DNA of 64,000 nucleotides from UBA5972 sp964567685 (GTDB lineage Bacteria > Pseudomonadota > Alphaproteobacteria > Rhodobacterales > Rhodobacteraceae). This document shows positions 35,697-44,266 of this stretch, one piece after another; position 1 is the first letter of the stretch, and every line of letters starts with the position of its first letter. A program made the translations under genes and the position numbers. The stretch is from assembly GCA_964567685.1 (NCBI GenBank), contig CAZMNO010000005.1, forward strand, positions 1 to 64,000. Reading direction: 5' to 3'. The notes below the pieces were generated by a model. The model was not told the origin of the DNA. It saw nothing but the letters and a program-made list of their open reading frames with translations, and searched no databases.

Positions 35697-36890
35697 TCAG
35701 CCCAAAAACGTACCCAGCCTTTCAAACAATTGTGCAATCCCGTCGCGATCAACATTGGCAAAGGCGATTCTGAGTTGGCTTTCGGCGCTGCCATCACCGC
35801 CATCCTGCTTTGTGGGGGCGAACATGGTGCCCGGCAGCAACAGAACTGCAGCGTCTTTCACCAGCCTCTGAGCAATATCGTCCGAGGCTGCCTGAAACGG
35901 GTGTTTGACATAGGCGAAATAGGCACCGGCCCCCAAAAGCTCCCAGCCTTCAAGAGTTTTGAGCCCGTCAGAGATTGCGGCGCGGCGCGCCAGGATTTCA
36001 GCGCGCTCGCCAGCCAGCCATTGCGAAAGATTGCGCATGCCATAAAGAGCGGCGCGCTGGCCAAGCTGGTTGGGGCAGATGGTGACGGTATCAAGGAATT
36101 TCTCGATCTCGACCTGCCGTGCTTCTGAGGCGACAAGTGCACCAACCCGATGGCCGGTCAGCCGGTAGGCTTTGGAAAATGAATAGAGGTGAATGAATGT
36201 CTCACCCCAGTCAGGATCGGAAAACAAATCATGCGGGGCACCGCTGCGGCTGTCAAAATCGCGGTAGGTTTCATCTGCGATGAGGGCGCAGCCGTTTGAT
36301 TTCGCCAGATCATAAAAAGCCCTGAGCAATCCGGCAGGGTATTCCGCGCCGGTTGGATTGTTGGGCGTGACCAGCAGGATGGCCTTGACCCGTTCATCCA
36401 TCAGCGCTGCAGCAGCGTCCGGATCGGGCAGCATTCCGGCCCCACAAGGCACCGGGCGTGCTTGGATCCCTGATATATCAAGCCACATCTTGTGGTTGAA
36501 ATACCAGGGTGCCGGGATCAAAACGGCATCTCCCGGGGCCGCGAGCGTTGCAATAGCTGCGCAAAACGCCTGATTGCAGCTGCTGGTTATGGCCACTTCG
36601 GTTTCCCTGATCTGCCCGCCATAGGCAGTGGACCATTGCCGGGCAATCTCCTGACGCAATTCGGGCAGGCCGAGGACGGGGCCATAAAGATGCGCGCTGA
36701 CATCGGACTTTACAGCTTCGGCAAGCGCATCAAGCAGGGGGCCAGGTGGCGGATCGATCGGCGCGGCCTGGCTGACGTTGAGGAGCGGGCGCTCGTCAGA
36801 GAACTGCACATCTTCAAGCCAGCGGCGCGATTGCATCACCGGTGGGCGTTGGGTCTGGCGCATATTGGGGTTGAACGGTGGTAGCGTCAT
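35697..36890 (-). CDS. PLP-dependent aminotransferase (class I/II)
   Basis: A 397-residue fold-type I aminotransferase. Visible are the N-terminal YGPVLGLPELRQEIA, the cofactor segments LVTPNNPTGAEYP and ALIADETYRDF, the Schiff-base Lys in LYSFSKAYRLTGHRVGALV, and the late LRIAFANVD carboxylate-binding Arg. The substrate cannot be told; aspartate-type or broad alpha-amino-acid use is possible. Same strand as the aldehyde dehydrogenase that lies upstream of it with a gap of about 37 bp, so co-transcription is likely. Confidence 0.9.
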   Translation of the reverse strand: MTLPPFNPNMRQTQRPPVMQSRRWLEDVQFSDERPLLNVSQAAPIDPPPGPLLDALAEAVKSDVSAHLYGPVLGLPELRQEIARQWSTAYGGQIRETEVAITSSCNQAFCAAIATLAAPGDAVLIPAPWYFNHKMWLDISGIQARPVPCGAGMLPDPDAAAALMDERVKAILLVTPNNPTGAEYPAGLLRAFYDLAKSNGCALIADETYRDFDSRSGAPHDLFSDPDWGETFIHLYSFSKAYRLTGHRVGALVASEARQVEIEKFLDTVTICPNQLGQRAALYGMRNLSQWLAGERAEILARRAAISDGLKTLEGWELLGAGAYFAYVKHPFQAASDDIAQRLVKDAAVLLLPGTMFAPTKQDGGDGSAESQLRIAFANVDRDGIAQLFERLGTFLG

Positions 36891-36927
36891 GGTGATTTCC
36901 GTGTCTTGCAGTTTTCAGACGGCGCGC

Positions 36928-38661
36928 TCAGCCGCGCAGGGCGTTCAGCATCAGGCGGGGGAGTTTGCGAAATGCAGGCCTGTACTGAAACGCGGTCAGG
37001 AGCTTGCCAATCCGGCGCTGGCGCTTGTTGGTAACGAACCATGGCGGACGGGGCAGCAATGAAGGTTGCGAACTGAAAAGGCTGCGCGGGAACGGGCGAA
37101 AAGGGGCGCTGACAATGGTGCGCTCGGGCCGGTCAAACATGAAGGCGTTGTGGACAAAACCTGTACCGCTCTGAATATCATCGGCCGAATGGCCGGGGAA
37201 GGCTCCCCAGGGGCATTGGGGCAATAAGAAACCCACGCCTGTCCAGGCATTGACCCCGATCGTGCCATAGCGAAGCTCGGCGAGCAGCGCTTCGAACCTC
37301 TTGCGCCCGATCTGGCGAATGGTCGCCGGGTGAATGATGATATTGGCCCCCAGCGTGCCATCAAGCGAGTCATTGGCCAACTCAATGGCATCCCTGAGAT
37401 AGGTTTCGGCATCCTCGCCCTTGATCTGGCAGATCGACATGGCCGGGGCAAAAACCTCCGTCCTCCCCGAGCCTTTCAGATCCTTTTCGGCCACATGCGC
37501 CGTCACCAGGGCCGGGGCTGCGGCCCGATCAAAGTGGACCACTTCTCTATTACCAGCCGCAAAAGCCTTCATCCGCACCTCAACGCCCGGATAATAGGCC
37601 GGGCGGCCATACCCTTTGCTGAGCGTGCTTTTCAGATTTGCCAGCAGCTTGTCACTGCCGTGCCAGTCCGATGGCAGGATCAGCACCTGACAGGCAATAC
37701 AGTTAAAGCCTGAATTATGCAGTTTCTGCGTGGCGATATGTTCCGCCTGAAACTGCAGATCAGCGGCGCTCCACGGCCCCGGCACGACGATTGTCGGGCA
37801 CACGGCCCCAAGCTCCGAGGTGACGCGTCGTGGATTAATGGGCGTGCCTGCCTTTTTGTTCTTCTCGCCCTCCGCCCCATCTCCCCAGACAATCGCGTCA
37901 TGGGTGGCTGCTGCACCGGTGATATGGATCTCCTCAATATCGGGATGCGTGCATAAAAGTTGCCCCATTTCCGCACCACCCTTCAGAATTTTAAGCGCGT
38001 TGCGGTCGGTCAGCGGTTTCAGAGCGATTTCAAGAAATTCAGTCAGGTAGTCATTGACCGGGTTCATCTTGAGCGCCACCACCTGATTCTCGGCAAAGAG
38101 CTTGTGAAAGCAATCAAGCGGCGCGATGGAAGCAATATTCCCGGCCCCCAGCACCGTTGCCACCCGGCCTTTGCGACTTGCCTCAGACGCGCAATAGGCG
38201 CTGGCGGAATTGGCAGGCAGATTGCCTTTGGTAACACCGTCCTGCATCCAGACCTCAGCCCGCACCCCTGAAAGCAGCAGCCTGTCCCATATCGTATAGG
38301 GCATGACCCGCGCCACCAACTGGCCGTTCTCTCGCTGGCGCGTGCGCAGTTTTTGCAAGTAGGCGCGGCCTTCCATCGCTTTCAGCGTTTTTGTAAGTGA
38401 ATTGATTGTCATCAAAAGCGCATAGGGGCCTGAAATCCACTCTTCCCCTTCCAGTGGGGAATGCAAGGGGATCTGTTTTTTGCGTGAAGCGGTATCAGCC
38501 CATTCCCGGGCGACCCGGTAAACGCCTTCCTTGATCTCAGCCAAAACGGCAAGACGTTCGGCGATGCTGGCCTGTGCCCAGGCATCAGAGCCTTTGGCAA
38601 GATCGGCAATTGCCTGATCAACGACAATTGACTGAGTTGATGATTCCGGGCCGTCGGCCAT
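36928..38661 (-). CDS. Long aldehyde dehydrogenase family protein
   Basis: A 577-residue NAD(P)-dependent aldehyde dehydrogenase, about 80 residues longer than usual. The fold is recognisable from VATVLGAGNIASIAPLDCFHKL, HITGAAATHDAI, TSELGAVCPTIVVPGPW (catalytic Glu region) and NSGFNCIACQVLILP, with the nucleophile Cys in NCIA. There is an extra N-terminal helical part and a basic Pro/Arg-rich C-terminal tail (RPFPRSLFSSQPSLLPRPPW). The substrate is unknown. MADGPESS (ATG 38661) is the start; 36 upstream codons look non-coding. Divergent from the Crp/Fnr regulator. Confidence 0.85.
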   Translation of the reverse strand: MADGPESSTQSIVVDQAIADLAKGSDAWAQASIAERLAVLAEIKEGVYRVAREWADTASRKKQIPLHSPLEGEEWISGPYALLMTINSLTKTLKAMEGRAYLQKLRTRQRENGQLVARVMPYTIWDRLLLSGVRAEVWMQDGVTKGNLPANSASAYCASEASRKGRVATVLGAGNIASIAPLDCFHKLFAENQVVALKMNPVNDYLTEFLEIALKPLTDRNALKILKGGAEMGQLLCTHPDIEEIHITGAAATHDAIVWGDGAEGEKNKKAGTPINPRRVTSELGAVCPTIVVPGPWSAADLQFQAEHIATQKLHNSGFNCIACQVLILPSDWHGSDKLLANLKSTLSKGYGRPAYYPGVEVRMKAFAAGNREVVHFDRAAAPALVTAHVAEKDLKGSGRTEVFAPAMSICQIKGEDAETYLRDAIELANDSLDGTLGANIIIHPATIRQIGRKRFEALLAELRYGTIGVNAWTGVGFLLPQCPWGAFPGHSADDIQSGTGFVHNAFMFDRPERTIVSAPFRPFPRSLFSSQPSLLPRPPWFVTNKRQRRIGKLLTAFQYRPAFRKLPRLMLNALRG

Positions 38662-38796
38662 TGAAGTTTCCCGATTCGTTTTCTCAGTGATGCCGGGTGC
38701 AGCAAAGCATGTTGATCGCGCCAATACCATCATATTAACACCACCTTTGGCACCGGTGCGCGAATGCACGGAATGTCGTCAATTCCCGAAGCTGCC

Positions 38797-38825
38797 TTGA
38801 CACCCGGCGTCGCCAGCAAATACCA
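38797..38825 (+). promoter_or_regulatory. Possible promoter of the Crp/Fnr regulator gene
   Basis: A perfect -35 hexamer TTGACA (38797-38802) is followed 17-18 bp later by a poor -10 (ATACCA/TACCAC). A start site near 38835 would fall downstream of the two upstream ATG codons of the regulator frame and so fits the internal GTG start at 38863. Confidence 0.3.
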
Positions 38826-38862
38826 CAGCATGAACCGTTTCTTCCCCAAGGAGTCTGATACA

Positions 38863-39576
38863 GTGCTGAGTGACGTTGATCAGGATACTCTGCATGAATC
38901 AGTGCTTTTTAAAAGTCTGCCGGTTGAACTGGCCGACGAACTGACAGCAGCAAGCAATGTGGTGAAATTTGATCGTGGCGAAACGCTGTTCATTCAGGGT
39001 GATCGCGCCGAGTTCATGTTTGTAATCCTGGAAGGCTGGGTCAAACTGACGCGGATCACACCGTCGGGCGATGAAATCGTCGTGACCGTCTACACAGACG
39101 GCCAAAGTTTCGGTGAAGCTGCAGCCCTGCAGAAAGAAGATTTTCCGGTTTCCGCAACGGCTGTGACGGATTGCCGCTTGCTGAAGGTCAGATCCGATCT
39201 GGTTCTTAGAACCATCCAGTCGCAGCCAGAAGTGGCGCTGGCGATTATCATCAGCACATTTCATCATCTGCACGAGTTCGTGTTGCAGATCGAAGAGATG
39301 AAAGCGCTCAGTTCGGTCGAGCGGCTGGCGAGTTTTCTGATGGGTCTCGCCCCGGTGCAGGAGGGAAGCTGCACCTTCTCGCTGCCATATGACAAAGGGC
39401 TGATCGCCGGGCGGCTGGGAATGAAACCTGAAAGCCTGTCGCGGGCCTTTCATCGTTTGCGCCAGGTTGGTGTGGTGGTGTCCCGCAATAATGTTGCGAT
39501 CTCCGATGTCGACCGTTTGCATGACTTTATCGAGCGCGAGAAAGGTGTGAACTGGCTACAGATTTTGCACCCGTGA
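38863..39576 (+). CDS. Crp/Fnr family transcriptional regulator (NNR/Dnr-like)
   Basis: A 237-residue regulator with a cyclic-nucleotide-fold sensor domain (about residues 14-110), a dimer helix, and a C-terminal HTH (178-200) whose recognition helix reads PESLSRAFHRLRQ. The E-xx-S-R triad is the one FNR uses to read TTGA half-sites. The N-terminal cysteines of oxygen-sensing FNR are absent, so an NO-responsive NNR/Dnr type is likely. The frame is open from 38764, but the GTG at 38863 has an AAGGAG Shine-Dalgarno nine bases upstream and gives the usual length. It is 110 bp upstream of the nos operon on the same strand. Confidence 0.85.
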   Translation: MLSDVDQDTLHESVLFKSLPVELADELTAASNVVKFDRGETLFIQGDRAEFMFVILEGWVKLTRITPSGDEIVVTVYTDGQSFGEAAALQKEDFPVSATAVTDCRLLKVRSDLVLRTIQSQPEVALAIIISTFHHLHEFVLQIEEMKALSSVERLASFLMGLAPVQEGSCTFSLPYDKGLIAGRLGMKPESLSRAFHRLRQVGVVVSRNNVAISDVDRLHDFIEREKGVNWLQILHP

Positions 39577-39615
39577 TTAGCTGACGTCACGGCATCCAAT
39601 TCGCCGCAGCGATCA

Positions 39616-39631
39616 CTTGACAATTATCAAG
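39616..39631. promoter_or_regulatory. NNR/FNR-type operator upstream of the nos operon
   Basis: CTTGAC-AATT-ATCAAG is a nearly perfect 16-bp palindrome that matches the FNR/NNR consensus TTGAT-N4-ATCAA with one difference, and the TTG-N8-CAA core of NNR sites. Its centre is at 39623.5. Activation from -41.5 would put the start site near 39665, with TAATCG (39653-39658) as a rough -10. Confidence 0.75.
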
Positions 39632-39637
39632 GCTAAT

Positions 39638-39684
39638 ACTTCCGAACAGGCGTAATCGCCTCAGTGAACTCTTTGTTCGGAAGT
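39638..39684 (+). repeat. 11-bp inverted repeat covering the nosC ribosome-binding site
   Basis: ACTTCCGAACA (39638-39648) and TGTTCGGAAGT (39674-39684) are perfect inverted repeats. The 25-nt loop contains a smaller hairpin AGGCG-TAAT-CGCCT. The right arm holds CGGAAG, the Shine-Dalgarno of nosC, with the ATG at 39689. If the whole element is transcribed, it would hide the start of the first nos gene. If transcription starts after the left arm, it is a DNA-level palindrome across the promoter. Confidence 0.75.
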
Positions 39685-39688
39685 TTTG

Positions 39689-40132
39689 ATGAGACCTACA
39701 GGACATAGTCGCACATTTTCCGCCCGCCGCCGCCGCCGCGCAGGTTGGTTAAGCCGGGTCATGTCTGTTCTGACCGGTCTGTTCCTGCTCTTTGCCCAAT
39801 CCCCGGCCGCTGATGCCATGGAAGAGGTTGTGTGGGTCGAAATCTGTGGCGCCCATGGCAGCTATCTGGCACCTGTGAGCACAGGCGAAGACAATTCCTT
39901 GTCTGGTTGCCGCCATTGCGCCTACTGCACTCTGTCAGCAACTTATTCAACACTTGAGCCGCATCCTCAGGCGCTGGCTTTGCCTGTGAGTTTCCCCGAA
40001 GCTTTTGTCTTTTTTGAAGAAAATCGCGCTGTATCAGATATGCCCGACCAGTTCTGGTCGCAATCGCGCGGACCTCCGCCCGAACAAATAGATATTGATT
40101 TGCAAAGATTTATTTTGAGGTATGTCCGATGA
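39689..40132 (+). CDS. nosC: NosC-like small protein with CXXCXXC motif
   Basis: A 147-residue protein with a very basic start (RTFSARRRRRAGW), one hydrophobic signal/anchor segment (about 22-43, ending ADA) and a mature part with CRHCAYC at residues 74-80, a CXXCXXC motif. Paracoccus denitrificans has a small CXXCXXC protein, NosC, at the same place before nosR. The family is related to DUF2946. Its function is unknown; a redox or metal role at the periplasmic face is inferred. The ATG at 39689 is used. Its stop overlaps the nosR start by 4 bp. Confidence 0.75.
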   Translation: MRPTGHSRTFSARRRRRAGWLSRVMSVLTGLFLLFAQSPAADAMEEVVWVEICGAHGSYLAPVSTGEDNSLSGCRHCAYCTLSATYSTLEPHPQALALPVSFPEAFVFFEENRAVSDMPDQFWSQSRGPPPEQIDIDLQRFILRYVR

Positions 40133-42363
40133 CTTTCAAGCGGGCATCGTCAAAACTGGTTTCCAACCTGTTCGCATTGGTTCTAGCGGCTTCAGTCGCG
40201 CTGTTCACCTTTGCAAGCAGCGTATTGGCGCAAAATGCGCCGGTAATTGAAGCATTCCGGGCAAAAATTCCGGCCTCGGAGTTTGTCGCGGGTGCCACGG
40301 CATATGGACCACGGCACAACGACATTCCGGTGTTGCCCGTATTCAAAGGCCAAACGCTGATCGGATATGCCTTCATCACTTCGGATTTTGTCTCGACCAC
40401 CGGGTATTCCGGTAAACCCATTCATGTGATGGTGGCTATCGGGCTGGATGGAAAGTTGCTTAGGGCCGAACTGGTCAAACATTCCGAACCGATCGTGCTG
40501 ATCGGCATCCCTGACCGCAAGATCAAGGCGCTGACGGAAACCTATTCAGGGCTCGACATCATTGCCGAAGCAGCTGCCGGGGGCTCGGGACATGATCTTG
40601 AGATAATTTCCGGCGCCACGGTCACTATCATGATCATTGACGATTCAATCGTGCGCTCAAGCATCAAGGTGGCGCGTGTGCTGGGGTTGGGCGGTCTTGC
40701 AGCGGCGGTTATGCCGTCAGGGCCGCGCTATGAGTTAAATATGGAGGAACGCTCCGTTCGTGACTGGATGGCCATGACCGGTGATGGAGCCGTTAGGCGC
40801 CTGACGCTTGATAACGGGCAAATCAACGCAGCGTTCGAGGCCACCGGCGATGCGCGCGCAATTGCCAGGCCCGAACCCGGCGACCCAGCCGATCTTTACA
40901 TCGAGATGCACACAGCCCTGGTTTCGGCCCCAAGTATCGGTCTCAGCCTTCTGGGCGAGGCGGAATACGGCAATCTGACCGAGTGGCTTGCAGAGGGTGA
41001 GCAGGCGATCCTCGTTTTGGGGCGTGGCAGTTATTCGTTTAAGGGATCGGGCTATGTGCGTGGTGGAATATTTGATCGTATCCAGCTGATTCAAGGCGAT
41101 ATTTCGGTGCGCTTTCACGATAAACACCACCGCCGCCTTGGCCGGGTTGCCGCCGATGGAGCTCCAACCTTCACAGAGCTTGATATCTTCAAAATTCCGG
41201 CAAATGCGGAATTTGACCCGACGCAACCCTGGCGCCTTCAGCTTTTAGCGCAGCGGGCAATCGGGCCGGTCGAAAAGACGTTTCTGACCTTTGATCTGGG
41301 CTACAACATCGCGCAACGCTATTTGACGCTGCTGGCACCAGCGGGGCCCATTGCCACCAGTGACGCAGGCGATCAGGATGCCCGGGCCGAGCTTTGGAAA
41401 CGTATCTGGCTCAGCAAGAAAGTTGAGATCGGCGTTGTGCTGGCCATGCTGGTGGTGCTGACGGGTGTCTTTTTCTTCCAGGTGCAGGCAACCCGCAATG
41501 CACGCGCCTTTTACTGGTTCCGCATGGGCTTTCTGTTGCTGACTCTGGTCTTTATCGGCTGGCATCAGAATGCGCAGCTTTCCGTGGTCAACCTGATGGC
41601 GCTTGGCGCATCGCTGACCAGCGGGTTCAGCTGGGACGCCTTTCTGATGGACCCGCTGGTTTTCATCCTCTGGTCGTCAGTAGCGGCAGCGCTTCTGTTC
41701 TGGGGGCGGGGGGCCTATTGCGGCTGGCTCTGTCCGTTTGGCGCGCTGCAGGAGCTGTCAAACCAGATCGCGCGGTTTTTCAAAGTGCCGCAATGGATCC
41801 TGCCCTGGCCACTACACGAACGCCTCTGGCCGGTCAAATACATCATATTCCTCGCGTTGTTCGCCCTGTCACTGGTCTCGATCCCGCTGGCCGAGCAATA
41901 TGCCGAGGTCGAGCCCTTCAAAACAGCGATCATCCTGAAATTCGCCCGCGCCTGGCCCTTCGTGCTGTTCGCCGCTGTTATCCTATTCCTCGGTCTGTTT
42001 ATCGAACGCTTCTACTGCCGCTATCTGTGCCCCCTGGGTGCGGCACTGGCGATACCGGGCCGCATCCGCATGTTTGACTGGCTGAAACGCTACAAGGATT
42101 GCGGCAGCCCGTGCCAGACCTGCGCCAATGAATGTTTCGTTCAGGCGATCCATCCAACCGGCGAAATCAATCCGAATGAATGCCTGTCCTGCCTGCATTG
42201 TCAGGTTCTTTATCAGGACTGCAACAAATGCCCCGTTGTCATCAAGAAGATGAAGCGACGGGCAAAGGTGGCCCAGAGCACTGCCCTGTCAAGCGACGCT
42301 CTGGACCGTCTGACCAACCACCCCAACTCGACTGACAAGAAGGAGAGATCATATGTCAGATGA
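40129..42363 (+). CDS. nosR: NosR, membrane electron donor/regulator for nitrous oxide reductase
   Basis: A 744-residue flavo-iron-sulfur membrane protein needed for NosZ activity and expression. It has a signal sequence (1-34) and a periplasmic FMN-binding domain with the flavinylation motif IISGATVT (Thr164). About six transmembrane helices follow, carrying two CxxxCP motifs (CGWLCPFGAL and CRYLCPLGAA), then a C-terminal cytoplasmic double [4Fe-4S] ferredoxin region (CGSPCQTCANEC and CLSCLHCQVLYQDCNKCP). It passes quinol electrons toward NosZ. NosX, encoded downstream, should attach the FMN. Overlaps nosC by 4 bp and nosZ by 11 bp. Confidence 0.97.
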   Translation: MTFKRASSKLVSNLFALVLAASVALFTFASSVLAQNAPVIEAFRAKIPASEFVAGATAYGPRHNDIPVLPVFKGQTLIGYAFITSDFVSTTGYSGKPIHVMVAIGLDGKLLRAELVKHSEPIVLIGIPDRKIKALTETYSGLDIIAEAAAGGSGHDLEIISGATVTIMIIDDSIVRSSIKVARVLGLGGLAAAVMPSGPRYELNMEERSVRDWMAMTGDGAVRRLTLDNGQINAAFEATGDARAIARPEPGDPADLYIEMHTALVSAPSIGLSLLGEAEYGNLTEWLAEGEQAILVLGRGSYSFKGSGYVRGGIFDRIQLIQGDISVRFHDKHHRRLGRVAADGAPTFTELDIFKIPANAEFDPTQPWRLQLLAQRAIGPVEKTFLTFDLGYNIAQRYLTLLAPAGPIATSDAGDQDARAELWKRIWLSKKVEIGVVLAMLVVLTGVFFFQVQATRNARAFYWFRMGFLLLTLVFIGWHQNAQLSVVNLMALGASLTSGFSWDAFLMDPLVFILWSSVAAALLFWGRGAYCGWLCPFGALQELSNQIARFFKVPQWILPWPLHERLWPVKYIIFLALFALSLVSIPLAEQYAEVEPFKTAIILKFARAWPFVLFAAVILFLGLFIERFYCRYLCPLGAALAIPGRIRMFDWLKRYKDCGSPCQTCANECFVQAIHPTGEINPNECLSCLHCQVLYQDCNKCPVVIKKMKRRAKVAQSTALSSDALDRLTNHPNSTDKKERSYVR

Positions 42364-44254
42364 ATTTGATACCAAGAATGGCCTGACGAGACGAGATGTT
42401 TTGACCGGCCCGGCAAAAGGCGCGCTTCTGGCGGGCACAATCGTTGCCGCAGGTGGCGGGGCCGCATTGGTTCCAACACAAGCAGCAGCCGGCAGTAACG
42501 AGCTGAAACCAGGTGAACTGGATGAATATTACGGATTCTGGTCTTCAGGTCAGGCCGGCGAGCTGCGCATCCTCGGTTTGCCGTCGATGCGTGAGCTGAT
42601 GCGGGTACCGGTATTCAACCGCGATTCAGCCACTGGCTGGGGCCACACCAATGAATCGCTGAAGATCCTCAACGAGAACCTGCTGCCTGAATCAAAACAG
42701 TTCCTCGCTGATAACGGCCTTCAGACCTATGACAATGGTGACCTTCACCACCCGCATATGTCATTTACCGATGGCACCTATGACGGGCGCTATCTGTTCA
42801 TGAACGACAAGGCCAACACCCGCGTTGCGCGTATTGATTGTTCTTTCATGAAACCGGACAAGATCATAGAGATCCCCAATGCGTCGGACATTCACGGGTT
42901 GCGTCCGCAGAAATACCCACGCACCGGTTACGTGTTTGCCAATGGCGAGCACCGGGTTCCGCTGGTCAATGATGGCACCAACATGGATGACGTAGAAGGC
43001 TATGTTTCCATCTTCACCGCGATTGACGGCGATACGATGGATATCGCCTGGCAGATCATGGTTTCTGGCAACCTTGATAACGTCGATTGCGACTATCAGG
43101 GCAAATATGCGGTTTCTTCCTGCTACAACTCTGAAGAAGCCACAAACCTGCCAGGCATGATGGAAGCCGAGATGGACCATGCGGTTGTCTTCAACATCGC
43201 CCGCATTGAGGCGGCTGTGGCGGCTGGCAACTTTGAGGTTCACAAGGGCGTTAAGGTTCTGGACGGGCGCAAGGGGTCTGATCTGACGGCCTATATCCCG
43301 ATCCCCAACAGCCCGCATGGTGTGAACTCGTCACCTGACGGCAAATACGTGATGATCAACGGCAAACTGTCACCGACAGTGTCGATCATTCAGTATGACA
43401 AGCTGGAGGTGGTGTTTGACGGTGCCGATCCGCGCTCTTGTATCGTTGGTGAACCGGAACTGGGTCTTGGCCCGCTTCACACCGCCTTTGACGGCAAGGG
43501 GCAGGCCTATACCACCCTGTTCCTCGACAGTCAGATGGTGAAATGGGATATCGACAAGGCGATCCGCAAATATGCCGGTGAAGATGTCGATCCGATCCTT
43601 GCCAAAACCGATGTTGCCTATCAGCCAGGTCACAACCACACCTCGATGGGTGAAACCAACGAGGCTGACGGCAAGTGGCTGGTATCGCTCAACAAGTTCT
43701 CAAAAGACCGTTATATCAATGTCGGTCCGCTGAAGCCTGAAAACGAGCAGCTGATTGATATTTCCGGGTCCACACCGGAAGTCGTGCATGACAGCCCGAC
43801 ATTTGCCGAACCGCATGACTGTATCATCGTTCACCGCTCCAAGGTGACCCCTGATTCGATCTGGGAACGCGACAACCCGATGTGGGATGACGCCAAGGCT
43901 CAGGCGGCTGCGGATGGTGTTGATCTGGAAGAAGGATCGGAAACGGTCATTCGCGATGGCAACAAGGTTCGTGTCTATATGGTATCGCAGGCCCCGACCT
44001 TCTCGCTTGAGGAATTCAGGGTCAAACAGGGTGATGAGGTTACGGTTTACCTTACCAACCTTGATGACGTCGACGACCTGACCCACGGTTTCACCCTTGG
44101 CAACCACGGTGTCTGCATGGAGGTGGGCCCGCAGGCGACTGCGTCCATCACCTTCACCGCCAGCCGTCCGGGTGTGCACTGGTACTATTGCCAGTGGTTC
44201 TGCCACGCGCTCCATATGGAGATGCGCGGCCGGATGCTGGTTGAACCGGCGTAA
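42353..44254 (+). CDS. nosZ: Nitrous oxide reductase (clade I, Tat-exported)
   Basis: Periplasmic multicopper enzyme reducing N2O to N2, the last step of denitrification. The 633-residue precursor has a Tat signal (GLTRRDVLTGPAKGALLAGT), which places it in clade I. CuZ histidines appear in GDLHHPHMS, GHNHTSMGE and EPHDCIIVH of the beta-propeller. The C-terminal cupredoxin domain has the CuA site CQWFCHALHMEM (Cys613, Cys617, His621, Met624). A strong AAGGAGAG Shine-Dalgarno precedes the ATG. All ligand motifs are intact, so an active enzyme is expected. Confidence 0.98.
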   Translation: MSDEFDTKNGLTRRDVLTGPAKGALLAGTIVAAGGGAALVPTQAAAGSNELKPGELDEYYGFWSSGQAGELRILGLPSMRELMRVPVFNRDSATGWGHTNESLKILNENLLPESKQFLADNGLQTYDNGDLHHPHMSFTDGTYDGRYLFMNDKANTRVARIDCSFMKPDKIIEIPNASDIHGLRPQKYPRTGYVFANGEHRVPLVNDGTNMDDVEGYVSIFTAIDGDTMDIAWQIMVSGNLDNVDCDYQGKYAVSSCYNSEEATNLPGMMEAEMDHAVVFNIARIEAAVAAGNFEVHKGVKVLDGRKGSDLTAYIPIPNSPHGVNSSPDGKYVMINGKLSPTVSIIQYDKLEVVFDGADPRSCIVGEPELGLGPLHTAFDGKGQAYTTLFLDSQMVKWDIDKAIRKYAGEDVDPILAKTDVAYQPGHNHTSMGETNEADGKWLVSLNKFSKDRYINVGPLKPENEQLIDISGSTPEVVHDSPTFAEPHDCIIVHRSKVTPDSIWERDNPMWDDAKAQAAADGVDLEEGSETVIRDGNKVRVYMVSQAPTFSLEEFRVKQGDEVTVYLTNLDDVDDLTHGFTLGNHGVCMEVGPQATASITFTASRPGVHWYYCQWFCHALHMEMRGRMLVEPA

Positions 44255-44266
44255 AGGAACCCTCTG

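Noticed and set aside
38710..38724. TTGATCGCGCCAAT near the aldehyde dehydrogenase start as a second NNR box
   Set aside because: Only the left half-site fits; the right half is off by position and sequence.
38764..38862. Upstream ATG starts (38764, 38773, 38830) for the Crp/Fnr regulator
   Set aside because: None has a Shine-Dalgarno; the GTG at 38863 has AAGGAG at ideal spacing and gives normal family length.
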